Notes: generated by a model from the sequence alone, not told the origin. Positions 1 to 12,950 are shown, counted from the stretch's first letter. The stretch: DNA of 64,000 bases from Temnopleurus reevesii (GCA_036244855.1 BQKZ01001308.1:23375-87374), one strand, 5' to 3'. Program-made: numbers and translations.

Positions 1-2290
1 ATACCTTTGTGCCTCAGCTGTCACTAATAAGGATTTTGAGCCATAATTACAACTAAGACCTATCATGCCTTTTAACATCAAGAAAAAATAGTTCATCAGT
101 TTGAATTACATGATATCATTTTCCATATTTGTCACAATCTAGGTTTTTTTTCCATTGCAATGTGGAAACCCTCCCTATTCCAAGAATACATCAATATCTA
201 CCCAAGATAGCTCACAAGCTCACCAGTTGCCTTTTCCATTGAGAGTCTGTTTCAGTGAGAAACCCAGGCCTAATTAGCATGATCCCATTTAGATGCCTTT
301 GTGCCTCAGCTGTCTGTAATAAGGATTTTGATCCAAAATTGCCACTAAGACCTAAAATAAAACCTTTTAAAATCTAGCTAATCATTATTACATCACAGTG
401 AGTTACATGATATAAACTTCCATATTTGTCACAATTTAGTTTTTTTTTTCTTTGCAATGCGGTCACCATCCATATTCCAAGAATACATCAGCATCTACCC
501 AAGATAGGTCACAATTTAATAGGTAGTCTTTTCCTTTGAGAGACTGTTACAACTTACATTGAGCTACCCAGGCCTAATTAGCATGATCATATTTAGATGT
601 CTTTGTGCCTCAGCTGTGAAGCTGTCACTGATAAGGATTTTGATCCCAAATTAAAACTAAGACCTATCATGCCTTTTAACATCAAGCAAAATCGTTATTA
701 CATCAGTATTGGTTACATGATATCATTTTCCATATTTGTCACAATCTAGGTTTTTTTTTCTTTGCAATGCAATTACCCTCCCTATTCCAAGAATACATGA
801 GCATCTATCCAAGATAGCTCACAAGTTCACAGGTTGTCTGTTCCATTGAGAGCCTGTTACATTAAGAAATCCAGACCTCATTAGCATGATCACATTTAGA
901 TGTCTTTGTGCCCCAGCTATCACTGATAAGGATTTTGATCCAAAATTGCCACTTAAGACCTAAAATAAAACCTTTTATAAAATCCAGCTAATCATTATTA
1001 CATCACAGTGAGTTACATGATATAAACTTCCATATTTGTCACATTTTTTCTTTGCAATGCGGTCACCTTACCTATTCTAAGAATGCATCAACATCTACCC
1101 AAGATAGGTCACAAGTTAACAGGTAGTATTTTCCTTTGAGAGACTGTTACAACTTACATTGAGCTACCCAGGCCTAATTAGNTTTTAACATCAAGAAAAA
1201 ATAGTTCATCAGTTTGAGTTACATGATATCATTTTCCATATTAGTCAAAATCTTGTGTTTTTTTCCATTGCAATGCGTTCGCCCTCCGTATTCCAAGAAT
1301 ACATCAGCATCTATCAATGATAGCTCACAATTTAACAGGTAGTATTTTCCTTTGAGAGACTGTTGCAACTTACATTGAGCTACCCAGGCCTAATTAGCAT
1401 GATCCCATTTAGATGTCTTTGTGCCTCAGCTGTAAAGCTGTCACTGATAAGGATTTTGATCCCAAATTAAAACTAAGACCTATCATGCCTTTTTAACATC
1501 AAGCAAAATCATTATTACATCACTCTTAGTTACATGATATCATTTTCTATATTTGTCATGATTTATAAGTCTTTGGATTGAGATCACAATCCCTCTTCCA
1601 AGAATACATTAACATCTACCCAAGATAATTCACAAGTTGTAGAGCCTTAATGACAGATCTACGTCCATTCCAGGAATAAAAACCACGTATAATTAGCATG
1701 ATCTTATTTGTGATTTTAACCTAGAATAAAAATTGTATCTTTCAACACTTGGGGAATTTACTGATTAATTATTGTTTACAATGTGGTCAAATTCCCTATT
1801 CCAAAAACACTTCAATATCTACCCAAGATAGCTGCCTTGACAGACAAACGTCCATTCCAGTGATAAAACCTACGCCAAAGTAGCATGATCAAATCTGGAA
1901 TTGTATCTGTCAGCATTGGGCAATTTAATAATTAATCATTGTTTGATTCCCTATTCCAAGAATACATCAACATCTTCCCAAGGTAGCTCAAAAAAGTCTA
2001 GCCCCATCCCGACAGACCTATGTCTGTTCCAGCAATAAAAAAACAGAAACTGGTTCTTATTAGCATCATCCTATTTTAAATTGTGTCTTTTAACATTGGG
2101 CAATTTAATGATTGATAAATTTGCAATGTGGTCACACTCCCTATTCCAAGAACACATCAAAATTTCCCCTAAAAGGTCTAGCCCTATCCCGAGTCTTTGA
2201 CAGACCCATGTCCATCCCAGCGATAAAAACCGGGCCTAATTAGCATGATCCCATTTGTACATGGATGCCTTAGTGCCTCAGCTGTCACTA
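1..2290. repeat. Tandem array of ~300-bp units decaying into shorter units
   Basis: Units start with CTTTGTGCCTCAGCTGT near 5, 297, 601, 904 and 1417, and share TTACATGATAT, CATATTTGTCAC, ATTCCAAGAATACAT and GGCCTAATTAGCATGATC. Unit types differ in the middle: AAGAAAAAATAGTTCATC (type A), AAATAAAACCTTTTA (type B) and CAAGCAAAATC (type C). They are ordered A B C B, then an N at 1182, then A C. From ~1560 the units shorten and diverge to 2290, keeping the GCATGATC and ACATC.ACCCAAGATAG words. No ORF of note is present. Confidence 0.9.
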
Positions 2291-2360
2291 TACCAACAGC
2301 CATGCAACCCATTACTGATATTAATGCTATACTTGCTTCACTGCTTGCCCCTCACCCAAG

Positions 2361-2988
2361 AGCTTGTAATGTGTATATATCTAGTGCCATGTTATCCCAA
2401 GCGTGGCTGCCCAACACCAATTTATTTCCAGTCGCCTCTTTCCCCCCCCCCCTCTCTCTCTCTCGCTTTTTCTATCTCTCTCTCTCTCTCTCTCCGAGTG
2501 CACCTCCCGCCCATTTCTCATTTCATGTGTTTTAATTCTCTAATTAAAATTATCTTCCCGAGTGCCATTCAGAATGTTCACACTTTTTATACCCTCTCCA
2601 CCTCTTTATATATATTTCGGTCTCTCCCACTGTCTCTCTCTCCCTTTCTCTCTTTCTCTCAATCATGCGCTTGCCCTCCCCCCTCTCTCTATCTTTCTCC
2701 CCTCTATACCCCCTCACCCTATAGCTTGTAATGTGTATATATCTAGTGCCATGTTATCCCAAGCGTGGCTGCCCAACACCAATTTATTTCCACTCATCTC
2801 TTCCCCCCCCTCTCTCTCTCTCTTCAAGTGCACCTCCCGCCCATTTCCCATTTCATGTGTTTTAATTCTCTAATTAAAATTATCTTTCTCAGTGCCATTC
2901 AGAATGTTCACACTTTGTTATACCCTATCCACCTCTGTATATATATTTCGGTCTCTCTCTCCCTCTGTCTATCTCTCCCTTTCTCTCT

Positions 2989-3020
<32 letters not shown>

Positions 3021-3430
3021 TCTTTATCATGCGCTTGCCCTCCCCTCTCTCTCTTTTTCTTCCCTCTATACACCGTCATTGTAGCGGTTGTAATGTGTAT
3101 ATTGTGTATAACTGCCATATTATCCAAAGCGTGGCTGCCCACTACCAATTTATTTCTGTACCTCTCTTCTCCTCTTTCTCTCTCCGAATGGTCCTCCTGC
3201 TCATTTCTCATTTCATGTATTTTATTCCCCAATGTAAATCATCTTGTTGATTGAGTGTTATTAGGTATGTTCACTTTCTTTCTACACTCTATCTCTCTAT
3301 ATATTTATTTCTCTCTCCTTCTCACTTGCTCTCTTTTTTTCTCCTTCTCACTCAATCTCTTTCTCCTTGTCACTCACCATTTAACTCCCCACATTTTTTT
3401 TGGGGGGGGGCGGGGGGGGGGGTTGCGCTG
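2361..3430. repeat. Tandem ~361-bp units with internal (CT)n tracts
   Basis: The phrase TTGTAATGTGTATAT recurs near 2364, 2726 and 3089, followed by CCCAAGCGTGGCTGCCCA, a CT-rich microsatellite, CACCTCCCGCCCATTTC and TTTTAATTCTCTAATTAAAAT. A fourth, partial and diverged unit runs from ~3250 into a C/T-rich stretch that ends in a G-run (3401-3422). The overlapping 'proteins' in this interval are only translations of the simple repeat. Confidence 0.88.
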
Positions 3431-3866
3431 TCATTTAACCTTCTCTATCCATCTCTATACCGCTTTGTCACTACAAATTATAAAGATATGTAAAGTGTAT
3501 ATGAATTATAAGAATGTATTATAACTTTGTTAGTAACTATACAAACACTGCTAAAATATCTCCCTTTATATAATTTTTGCCACTCACTGTCTTTACCCTT
3601 CTTGCTCAAATTTGAATGATTTATCTCATCATTTCATCATATTTGTTTATATTTCTTGTTTCTTGTATTTTGGGTTTAAACATTGTTGTCTATCCTATAA
3701 ATTTCTACTTAGCATCGAATTTTCTTTCTTTTTTCTGTAATTATCTTCATGCAGGGTAAGTAAACGTTTTTTTTAATTCATGAGGGCTCTTTTTTTTTTT
3801 TTTTTTTTTTACAAATCCCTCCGGAAATAAGATACCTGCAAAATGTATTCTATGTTATTTCTAAGT
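3431..3866. other. AT-rich spacer, nothing recognised
   Basis: Low-complexity AT-rich DNA with a T-run at 3791-3810. No gene, RNA or repeat structure was recognised. Confidence 0.6.
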
Positions 3867-4446
3867 TTAAAGGGGAATTCCACCCAGACAATAATGTATA
3901 GTAAGTAAATGAAGAAAAATCAGATGACCAAACTGAAAATTTGAGCAAAATCGGATAATCCGTTCAAAAGTTATGATTTCCACCTGTGCTGGGCATCCTT
4001 GAATTGGCAACATATAGCCAACTAGCATAATCTGTGATGTCATACGTGGAGAACTCCTCATTCACTTTGTATATAGATTTATTGAAAATAGATCAATATC
4101 ATATTTCAAATGAGGAATCACCACCGGTCTTTCTGGAATGCTTGCAGAATTGATGTGGCTATAATATATTTAACGAAAAATCTTTCTACTTTTCTGGAAA
4201 AAGAGGAAAATGTGAAATTTTGTGTACAAAGTGAATGGAGAGTTCTCCATGTTCAGATGTTGGCAACCATTTTGTGCCTGTACGTTTGCCAATTTAAGGA
4301 GCCCATGAGGGGTGTAAATCAAAACTTTTAACATTTATAACTTTTGAATGGATTGTCCGATTTTGCTCAAATTTTCACAGTTTGTTCCTCTTACTTTTCT
4401 CCATTTAATGATGGTAATTTCATGTCTGAGTGTAATTCCCCTTTAA
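3867..4446. mobile_element. ~580-bp foldback element with TTAAAGGGGAAT ends
   Basis: The left end TTAAAGGGGAATTCCACCC is mirrored by ...GTGTAATTCCCCTTTAA on the right. Inside, GAGCAAAATCGGATAATCC (left) pairs with GGATTGTCCGATTTTGCTC (right), so the arms extend ~120 bp with mismatches. No transposase ORF is present, so it is a non-autonomous DNA element. Short ORFs at 3867-4061 and 4110-4331 are by-products. Confidence 0.8.
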
Positions 4447-7400
4447 GGGGGTAATCACCCTTTGCCCCTGTGTGTTTGTACCAAGTGTTCATGCCTCTCA
4501 CTCAATCCCATATCGTTCTGTAGTCAGCAAAAAGGTATCCCTCACACTTTCCTCCTCTTTCTGATCCTCTTTCCTCTCCGATTCCTACTCCCTTCTCCCT
4601 CACTTCACCTCCCCTCTCCGGAAGTTCAGGAACATGTACATAATTAGGTGTCATGCATCAAAGCTAGCAATATATCTCTCCACTCATGGGAGACTTCACT
4701 TAATGCACTTGTGTAATTGCAAGGTTATATGATTAGCAGCAATGTCTGTTTATGAGAACACTTTGTGCCTTCGAACCATCTGCATCTATCAATGAAAATA
4801 GAATAATAAATTTAGATTAGATTCTGTAAACTTTTCTAGCATTGTAGTCTGCATTATTATTGAAGTCTAACAGCTTACATAAAACTGTGATCATGATTTT
4901 CGTGTTATGTCACATTTCATTGTATGATGTACAGAGCTATTGCTGATTTAAAAAAACAACTCTTTTATCTCTGTTCAATATAATGCTAAATGTGATTATG
5001 AATAATCTCCTTTTACATTTGAAAACATCTGTTATTCTGTTTTGTATGGTTTGAATCATCTACTTCATGCCATTATCCACTGTTTTTTACAAACAAAATC
5101 CTGAATGACGAAAACGTAATGCTTTCACATAGTTGCAACATCGAGACAAGAATCCATACTGTTAGCATTGTAAATGAGAGTTTCATTGCTGATTAAATTG
5201 GACATGGCGGCTAAATTAGATAAAGTGTGTGCCAGGCCTGTAATCCTCCATTATGCTAATTAGAAATGTAGATGCTTCATTTTTGGCCTCCCCTCTTACC
5301 GGGGCTTAGCAAACACGATCCACGGCTCCCTTGGGTAAATACCTTTACAACGGTTTTTAATATGACATCACCCGGTTTATTGGAATCGCTTGTTCGCTCG
5401 TGCTTCCCGGCCATGCATTTATGCATTAGCGCCGAATATATCATGTCAAATGTGGACGGATATTGTAATTTCAATTTTTAGAGGAGTAGAAAGATAATTG
5501 TGTTATACATGCATTAGCAGAGCAAGCTCAATGCATGAAAAGGCTTTTGGATGCATCAGCATGGTTTATAATAGCCTAAGTTTTCTGGATGTACATAACT
5601 GCAAATTGATGTGAATGAAAATTGAAGCAAAATGGGTATTTCGGTGAGGTATGGAGATAATGTGAAATTGTGAATAGAATTAGTAGTCCAATATTTTAAA
5701 GAACAATTTTTGCTGGTCATGGAATGGATAGTAATCAAATTCATTTGAACATAGAAAAAAAATATTATATTTGATAATGCTGATCGAAGCATCCCTGATC
5801 AGAAAGATCAAATTGTTCTAAAGTAAGAATAAACTTACATGTAAGATCATATTCTTGGGCACTTATCCATCAAAAGAATTGTTTACCAGATATTTAAAAA
5901 ATCATTCTTAATGAAAAGCTGTTAACCACCCCAAATCATGCATTCTTGATGATCGAATAATTTTGTTAAGTATTAACTGGCAAGATGTAATGTTCAGCTA
6001 TCATGCTTGAACACAGCACTGCAGTGTAATTGAAGTACAACAATACCCAAAATTACCTCGCTTTTTTACCTAACCAAAGAGCCATTTTCAAAACTAATAG
6101 ATCCCGTTTCTTGTTCATCTTGGTGTGTTGGCTTGTGAATGTGTGTCTAAAATATCCAATTCAATTACTTTGATTAATGAATACATCCAATTGTATTCTT
6201 GTTTTGAGCAAGAGAAATATGTGTTTGGGTTAACGGTTGAAGAACCCACTTGTCTGACTGGATATGATCAAAAGAATAACTTCAAGTACAAATTTATTTT
6301 CCACAAATCATAAATCATAGTATAATACATGTAAAGAATGAAACAAAACAATACAATATAAAATAAAAGATATAAAACAATACAAAGATATTTATTATAA
6401 ATATGTATAGAAAAAAGTAAAAAGGTACTCAACATCATATCTTTCTTCTTATTAAACCAAACTGCTCATTTTATCAAATTAAGTTGAGTCTATGGAAAAG
6501 CATTGCTTGTTATTCTTGTTGCACCCTGCAAAATAGGTCAAATCATTTTTAGGTAAATGGTACAAAGTGATCATCGCTTAGTTGCAGATACGTACAAGTG
6601 GTAGCAGCTGTTCTTGTATACTGTAACCTATTCAGTATCCAACTAGTATGAACATGCATCATATGTCCACCATCTCTGTTTACACTCTGACTTTCAAATT
6701 GAATGTGCATAATTAATATGCTCTCTACGACGGCCTGGATCGGATCTCAAGCAAAAGTGGCAGAAGTGGCGATGAAAACATCCCCGTTAATTCAGCTGCT
6801 TTGCCATGTACGTGACCTCCGTCCAGTCGGCAAACTTGTTAGGGGAGGAATGTTAACCCTTTTGATCTGTGTTTTGGCTTGGTAACTTTGATTGAAGGCT
6901 TTGAAAAATATATTATATACAGACGTATAAATCACTAGAATTTATAGGATCCATAACTTAGCAGCATCATTTTCTTATTGTGCACACCTTGAGCACTTAA
7001 TCTTTGGTGCCTTATAAGTCGCATGTATTATTAATGTACCATTTTTTTAATATAAAATCACTGTTTATGACTTACAAACAGGTATTTCTGATTTTTAAAA
7101 TCTTATTACCTTAAAATTTGTGCTTTTGTGCTGTGGAGAATCAATTCTTTAAAATTATACTTGATTGAAATATTGCAGAAGTGAAATAAATTATTTTAAT
7201 GCTGCCAATCTAAGGAAGAAGAAGTGATTGAATTTGAGAGAAAGTAGTTCGTTTCCTGAAATCAGCTGCTTTGCCATGCACGTGACCTCAATCCAGTGGA
7301 TGGACTTGTTGAGGGAATGTTAATTAAAGCAGGCACCGAAACCTTGTCTCGAGGGGTTCTCTTGCGATGCGGATAGGCCGTGTATGTCCGGCTTCATAAT

Positions 7401-7713
7401 TTATATATACTACCCAGGGTGTATGTATGTGCATACTGCATACAAATAGCAAGTTGCGTTGGATTAATAATGGGGAATGGGAGGAAGGGGAGGGGGTAAG
7501 AAAATATATGAAATTGAAAATTGAATGGGATATATAGAGAGGAATGAAGGATGGAATGAGAGATAGGAAAGAGAGAGAAAATGTGAAGATACACTATTAG
7601 CCAGTTGTATTGCATTAGAGATTAACAGTAATAGACAGAAAAGAGAAAATGGGGATTGAAAGAGGTGCACAGTAATGAGACATATACAGATTAAAACAGG
7701 TGACTCTGAGAGT
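4447..7713. other. Non-coding stretch with a small duplicated block
   Basis: Mostly AT-rich DNA without a supportable gene. A ~65-bp phrase (GCTGCTTTGCCATG.ACGTGACCTC..TCCAGT) occurs at about 6798 and again at about 7262 and is otherwise isolated. A GC-richer block at 5220-5480 is listed separately. Confidence 0.5.
5215..5480. promoter_or_regulatory. GC-richer block with homeodomain/POU-like words, possible regulatory element
   Basis: Within AT-rich DNA this block has CpG-bearing, non-repetitive sequence (CCCGGTTTATTGG, CGCTTGTTCGCTCG, GCGCCGAATATATC). It is preceded by TTATGCTAATTAG, which contains an octamer-like ATGCTAAT and a TAATTAG homeodomain-type core. ORFs on both strands overlap it, but neither has a recognisable domain. 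Regulatory function is an inference from composition only. Confidence 0.2.
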
Positions 7714-7715
7714 AG

Positions 7716-7967
7716 GGCACATGATAAACCTGGATGTTTGCACTGTTTACTAAATTGAGTGAATGTTAGAATGAGAAAGGAGGCAGGGGAGGAAGAGAGA
7801 AAGAGATAAAGAGAGACACACACACAGATGGAAGATGTAGGCACATGATAAACCTGGATGTTTGCACTGTTTACTAAATTGAGTGAATGTAAGAATGAGA
7901 AAGGAGGCAGGGGAGGAAGAGAGAAAGAGATAAAGAGAGACACACCCACAGATGGAAGATGTAGGCA
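7716..7967. repeat. 124-bp direct duplication within a GA-rich tract
   Basis: GGCACATGATAAACCTGGAT begins at 7716 and again at 7840. Each unit runs on through GTTTACTAAATTGAGTGAATG and a GA-rich end with a CACACA tract. The copies differ at only a few bases. Reverse-strand ORFs here (7464-8043) are translations of this repeat. Confidence 0.88.
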
Positions 7968-8045
7968 AAATGGAGATGTGAAAATTGAGAAAAGGTAGAG
8001 AGAACGGGGAAGGAAGAGGGAGCGAAAAGAGATAGAGAGACATAC

Positions 8046-10660
8046 TGAAGGTTATGTGAGGTCTAAATATGTTGATATTCCTAAATGTCTTTTTCCAAAT
8101 CTATGCCTTTCTTCAGATCTCTTTGTTTACCCTTAATCTTCTCAACATGTAATTTTATCATTTTTTAAACTCACATTCTCTCTTAGCAATTTGTTTTATA
8201 TCTCCTCGCATTCGAGTATATCTGTATAAAACCTTCTTCCTTCTTCCCCTGCATTTAAATCTAAATATCTGCGGCATTGTATACAAATTCTGCCAGATTC
8301 ACAAATCAAACCTTGCTCATCACTTTCACCAACTCACTGCATGAAAGTAAAAGAAAATGTTAAAAAGAAAGCATCGCCAATCACTCATGTGGTAATAACA
8401 ATGGTCCCTGGTTACTGCCAAAGTCTAGACAAATTTGTCATGTTGAGGATGTGCAAGAAGGGCATTGCATGTGTCCTGCCTGTCAAAGAACCATTGTGTT
8501 ATGGCCTTCTTGCAGTAGAAGACAATGATTATCCATCTCTTTGTAATTACTTGTCAGTTAGTACGCGTATAACAAAATAAATAAACTATAGCAAAATGAG
8601 TGAAAAATAATGTATAACATAACATAATTGTCAAATGATGTGACAGAGACATGAGAATGTAAATCTAAGGTGGAACGATAATTTTTTGGAATAAATTGAA
8701 GATGCAAGAATAAAACGGAATAGCCAGTCAATATATAAATGGCTGCATTATACTTAATTAAGTAAGAGATATGGGAACATATGATAGTTATGGTACTTAA
8801 ATTTAACTTTTATATGAATTCATACAGGTGGAAATATCAATATGTAACATTTTTACATCAGATTATTTGTTAGTTCTTATCATGAGCGAGAATTTTATCC
8901 TGTCAACTTCTATGAAAGTAACATCCTTGCAAAAAGTGTTAAATTCAAATGCAAACAAGAATCTCTGTCTATTCAGTACCCTAAAAAGTATGATAAGATT
9001 CTCATACATTGTTTGGTATGCTTTAGCCAGAAATAAAGGTCTGTAGAACATGAGAATGACCTGTTCTTAGAGACGGCTTTGCATTTAATCTTGACGGAAA
9101 TCATCTCTCCCGCCCTGACCACGTCACCCTAAGCATACAGTGTTCCTTTCCTTCACTGTTTTCTCTATTCATCTGGAGTCTGGTTTCACCTCCGCAAACA
9201 GAACAAGCTCTAACTTCAGTCAAGAATAGGGCTGCTTCTGTACAGGCATGCTAGGGTACTCTCAGCTGAAGCTAGCACGCTTGTATTTGCAGAGGATTGT
9301 GTGTCAGAGCTAGGTGGAAGTGCGTTCCTTTTGTGGTGTGAGATGGGTTAGCGTTGCTGGTTGCTCAAATGCGTGTATTCTGGGAGAAAGGTAGGAAAGG
9401 CATGTTTCACTATTGGGAATTTGACTTTCATCTAGTGTCTGGCAGACATTCCAAGCATTTTTAGAAAAAAAAATAACAGGCCTTAAATGTTGGAGGACAA
9501 TGAAATAAAATGGCACTTTTTTATATAATGCCACAAATAGGAAATAGCAAAAAAGGGAAAGACGAAATCTCCAAGGCCATAAGGATAGGCATTTAGGCCT
9601 GTAAGCTAGGGGTTTTAAGGCGTTGGATTAATTTATGCCATGGAGGAGTATTATCATTGACCTCTCCTATAGTAGTTTGATATCTACTATAGATAGCTTG
9701 ATTTTTGTTCTTTTATTTTTCGGGGGTACCAACACTGTTTCCAATTATTATGTATTCCAGATTTGTTGCTGTAGTTGTTTTCCCGAAGCAAATGGATGCA
9801 AGACTTTTTTTTTTAATTTGGCATCATTTTATTGTATGATTTTTTTTTTTCTTTTGTTTTGGGGGGTTTTTTCTTCAAAATTCAAATGGACATGAAGATT
9901 TGTATTTTAAACTCCCTATTTGGCCACTTTAACCCATTGTGATTTTGATACATTAATGCAGAATTAATTTGAAGCTTTGGAAATGCTCTAACTGATCATG
10001 TCATATTTGACATATTTTAAATATTAAGATAACTATCAACAATTGTCCATGATACAAAAATCCTCTCATCTGTCATTTTAAATTTTTAATGAGAAAGGAC
10101 AAATAACTCTTGATTGCCATCAGAATCCTATTGCTACTATTTGCTGTCCGGTGAAATTTGAATGTACGCATGTGATATGGAAGTCATTAGACGCATGTCT
10201 ATTAATGCTGGCAAAAAATCTATTCCAACCCTCCAATGCATACATCTAAATGCCACTGCATGTCAATTTGCAAAATCAATTGGGACACAAATGTAGTTAG
10301 GTATGTGAAGTCGCCTAGGGCTCAGAATCAATGCTCTACAAGACATTACAAAGACAGGGGCTCTCAACTATACCAGAAAAAAACTCTTATCCTTCCGCCT
10401 TCCCCTCTTTCCCATATCTCATATCTGAAGTGTGCCGGGTCAAGTAATTTAAAGGGAAAAGGGGAAATGTCAAGTTGGTCTTTGGAGAAAAGGCAATGTG
10501 AAAGGATTATGTGATTTAGATTTGACCGATGTGTTTTCAAAGAGGATGATGGATGCATGTAGCTTTAACAAAATTTGTGTTTGATAACTGGAAATTGGAA
10601 TAGTGAGAGATCGGAACTCTCAGTTTATGTGAAAATGTGCAATGTTATTTCAGTCTAGGT
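8046..10660. other. Non-coding stretch, no gene recognised
   Basis: Short ORFs occur (for example 8341-8580 and 9310-9534), but none has a domain, codon bias or splice context that would support it. 9060-9310 is slightly GC-richer. T-runs occur near 9806 and 9841. Confidence 0.5.
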
Positions 10661-10669
10661 ATTGGACTA

Positions 10670-11075
10670 TATAGAGGGAAGGAAAAAAATGGGAGTGATT
10701 TGGAGGAGAGAGATAGACAGAATGAGAGAAAAGGAAAGAAAAGGTTTTAAATGAGGAGAAAGAAGATTGCTGATTTGAAAAAGAATGGAAAATCGTTGGA
10801 GTTTGCTGTAGACAGAGATAGAAGAGGGGATAATGAGATCATGTGTGTTTGTGTTTGTGAGAGTGTGTTGTGAATGGTTTTTTGTGTCAGTATCAAAGTG
10901 TGTGCAAGAATGAGAAAGAGATGGAGAAAGAGAGAGAGAGAGAGAGAAAACAAAAAGCATTGGAAATTGTTGTACAAAGGAGTGCAGAAGTGTGTTATGT
11001 GCTGGTAAATGTGTGTGTGTGTGTGTGTGTGTGTTTTAGAAAAAAAATAGGGAGGAAGAGAGAGAAAGAATGTTA
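10670..11075. repeat. GA-rich tract with (GAGA)n and (GT)n microsatellites
   Basis: GA-rich sequence includes a GA microsatellite around 10925-10947 and a GT microsatellite around 11010-11033. The Ser/Leu-rich and Lys/Glu-rich ORFs on both strands derive from it. Confidence 0.85.
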
Positions 11076-11108
11076 GAGATGATAAATTGTAGGTTAGTGT
11101 ATAACAAA

Positions 11109-11308
11109 AAATTAAACTTTATACATCATGCTACAAAGAACTTGTAACAAATGGAGACTATGAACAAAACCGCAGATCAACACCAAGACATATTCTTGCG
11201 TGGAGAGAAAAAAAAGAGGGTAAACTCGGCCTATTAGCTTATTCAGGTCTTAATTATAATGCCATCCCGATGGAGTCCATGCTGACCTTTGCCAATTCAT
11301 CAGTGATC
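11109..11308 (+). repeat. ~200-bp dispersed repeat, copy A
   Basis: From AAATTAAACTTTATACATCA to GCCAATTCATCAGTGATC this closely matches 14688-14886 in the same orientation. Shared words include GCAGATCAACACCAAGACAT, TTAGCTTATTCAGGTCTTAA and GGAGTCCATGCTGACC. It is GC-richer than its flanks. I do not recognise the family. Confidence 0.8.
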
Positions 11309-11387
11309 TTAATTACGCTCTGGTATACCTCCGCTGGTACCATCGCAGTCATCATCATCATTACAGCCACCATAGTCACAATGATTC

Positions 11388-11670
11388 ATGTCCAACTAAT
11401 AACAGACTAGGTGTGTTCGCATTCTTCTGAATTAATGTTTTATTAAATGGACCACACTCTCAATTATTAATGTTGAACTAATGACAGACTATAGGTGTGT
11501 TTACACTCTTCTGAATTAATGTTTCATGACGTGAACTACACTCCTAATTATTGATGACTAACTAATTATAGACTAGGTGTGTTCACACAGTATCAGTTTT
11601 GTTCACGACAGCCACCGTAGTCTTAATGATAAATGTCAAAGTAATAACATACTAGGTGTGTTCACACTCT
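11388..11670. repeat. Degenerate ~80-bp tandem repeat
   Basis: The phrase CTAAT.A.AGACTA.GTGTGTT.ACAC recurs near 11395, 11475, 11552 and 11642, with GAATTAATGTTT.AT in the first two units. The units are diverged but clearly tandem. Confidence 0.7.
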
Positions 11671-11852
11671 GATCAATTTGTATTTAGGTTAACATTGTTA
11701 AGGCTTCTATTTCATCATTGTTTCCACTTCAAGCAGCTGACTGATTAAATTGATTTATCAAAGTGATATTACCATTCCTCTTTAGAAAGAAAATGTAGGA
11801 ACTGATACACCTCCACGTATAATGACACAGTCGTCTTCATGATAGCCACCTG

Positions 11853-12039
11853 ATTGGGGGGGTTACTAGAAAGTTGCAATTGGTTGCAAATCAACTACAT
11901 AACCGGTTGCATATTGAAACACGTTTTTAATTCTAACAAAATGCATGTGAAACAATGATTTTGTATGCGTGCTTCTTTTGGTTCATGCTGATCAACTGAT
12001 ACTTGAAATCAATTAACACTTTCTAGCAACACCCATTGG
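11853..12039. mobile_element. MITE with TAGAAAGTTGCAATTG-type ends, copy 1
   Basis: The left end GGGGGTTACTAGAAAGTTG is mirrored by CACTTTCTAGCAACACCCA on the right. The inner arm GGTTGCAAATCAACTA is partly mirrored too. The element is about 187 bp with no ORF. A related element lies at 14368-14534, and a related right end (CTTTTGAACAACACCCCCTT) lies at about 42003-42023. Confidence 0.65.
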
Positions 12040-12639
12040 TGTTTTCACATTGCATTTTGTTTCATTACATGTCTTCAAAATGTCTACATCAATATTAATG
12101 TCACATTCATAATTGATAACATACTACTTGTTCACACTTCCAAGAATCTATGTGTAGGACAATGATTTAAAATGGTTTGTCTCATTATCACATCCTGTCA
12201 GAACACTCAATGTCAAACTGACAACATATCAGATTATTGAATCCATCAATAGTCTGCTTTCAGGAAAATATTTGTAAAACTTACAAAATTACAAAATTTG
12301 CAGGCTGTATACTATAATATTACCAAACGTTCATTCCATTTGTTTTATTAGTTGCCCGGGAGGTGTGTACAAACTTAATCAATACAAATTTTTGCTGTTC
12401 ACTCATGAAAAATGGTAGCCCCTATTTTTTCTGTCAGTCCTTTGAATGTGAACAAAGTATAAAAAAATATGCATGGAAGATATTTGATTTCCATAAAAGG
12501 ATGCTGAATTTCATTAGATAGATTGGATTTACATTTTTAATTTATTAATTAAGTAATGGACTGTCTACATACAAAGCTTGTCACAAACACACCCGTACCA
12601 TCCTAAACATAGGGATGGTACTAAAAAGTTGCGCTCAAT

Positions 12640-12860
12640 ACTGTAAAAGCCGGCAATATTTTAGCATACATTCATTTTAGCAAATTTGCTGACTTTTAGA
12701 CCTTTTTACACATTAGCAAGGTGTTATTTTCATATTTTGAGAAATTATTCTACACAAGTCTGTGGGTATTGTAATGAGTGAACATTTTAGCGAATTCATG
12801 GTGCTGAAATTCGCAAAAATTTCAGCTTATAATATATAGTGTATTGTAAATGAAGTTCTA
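12640..12860. repeat. Dispersed repeat (GTAATGAGTGAACATTTTAG family)
   Basis: Words such as TTAGCAAG, TTTCATATTTTGAGA..TTATT, ACACAAGTCTGTGGGTATTG and TAATGAGTGAACATTTTAGC recur, diverged, at 47430-47620. Looser versions lie at 26015-26160 and 28547-28692. Confidence 0.55.
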
Positions 12861-12950
12861 ACCCTTTGCAAATTAAAACGCATTTGGTTGGTTCGTATTC
12901 TGTGCTTTTCAGCAGATAATCATACTGCATATTTATTAACCAGCACTTAA

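Noticed and set aside
2255..3254. Overlapping 100-160-residue ORFs near the left end
   Set aside because: They lie in a 361-bp tandem repeat with (CT)n cores. The peptides repeat with the DNA units and change frame between them.
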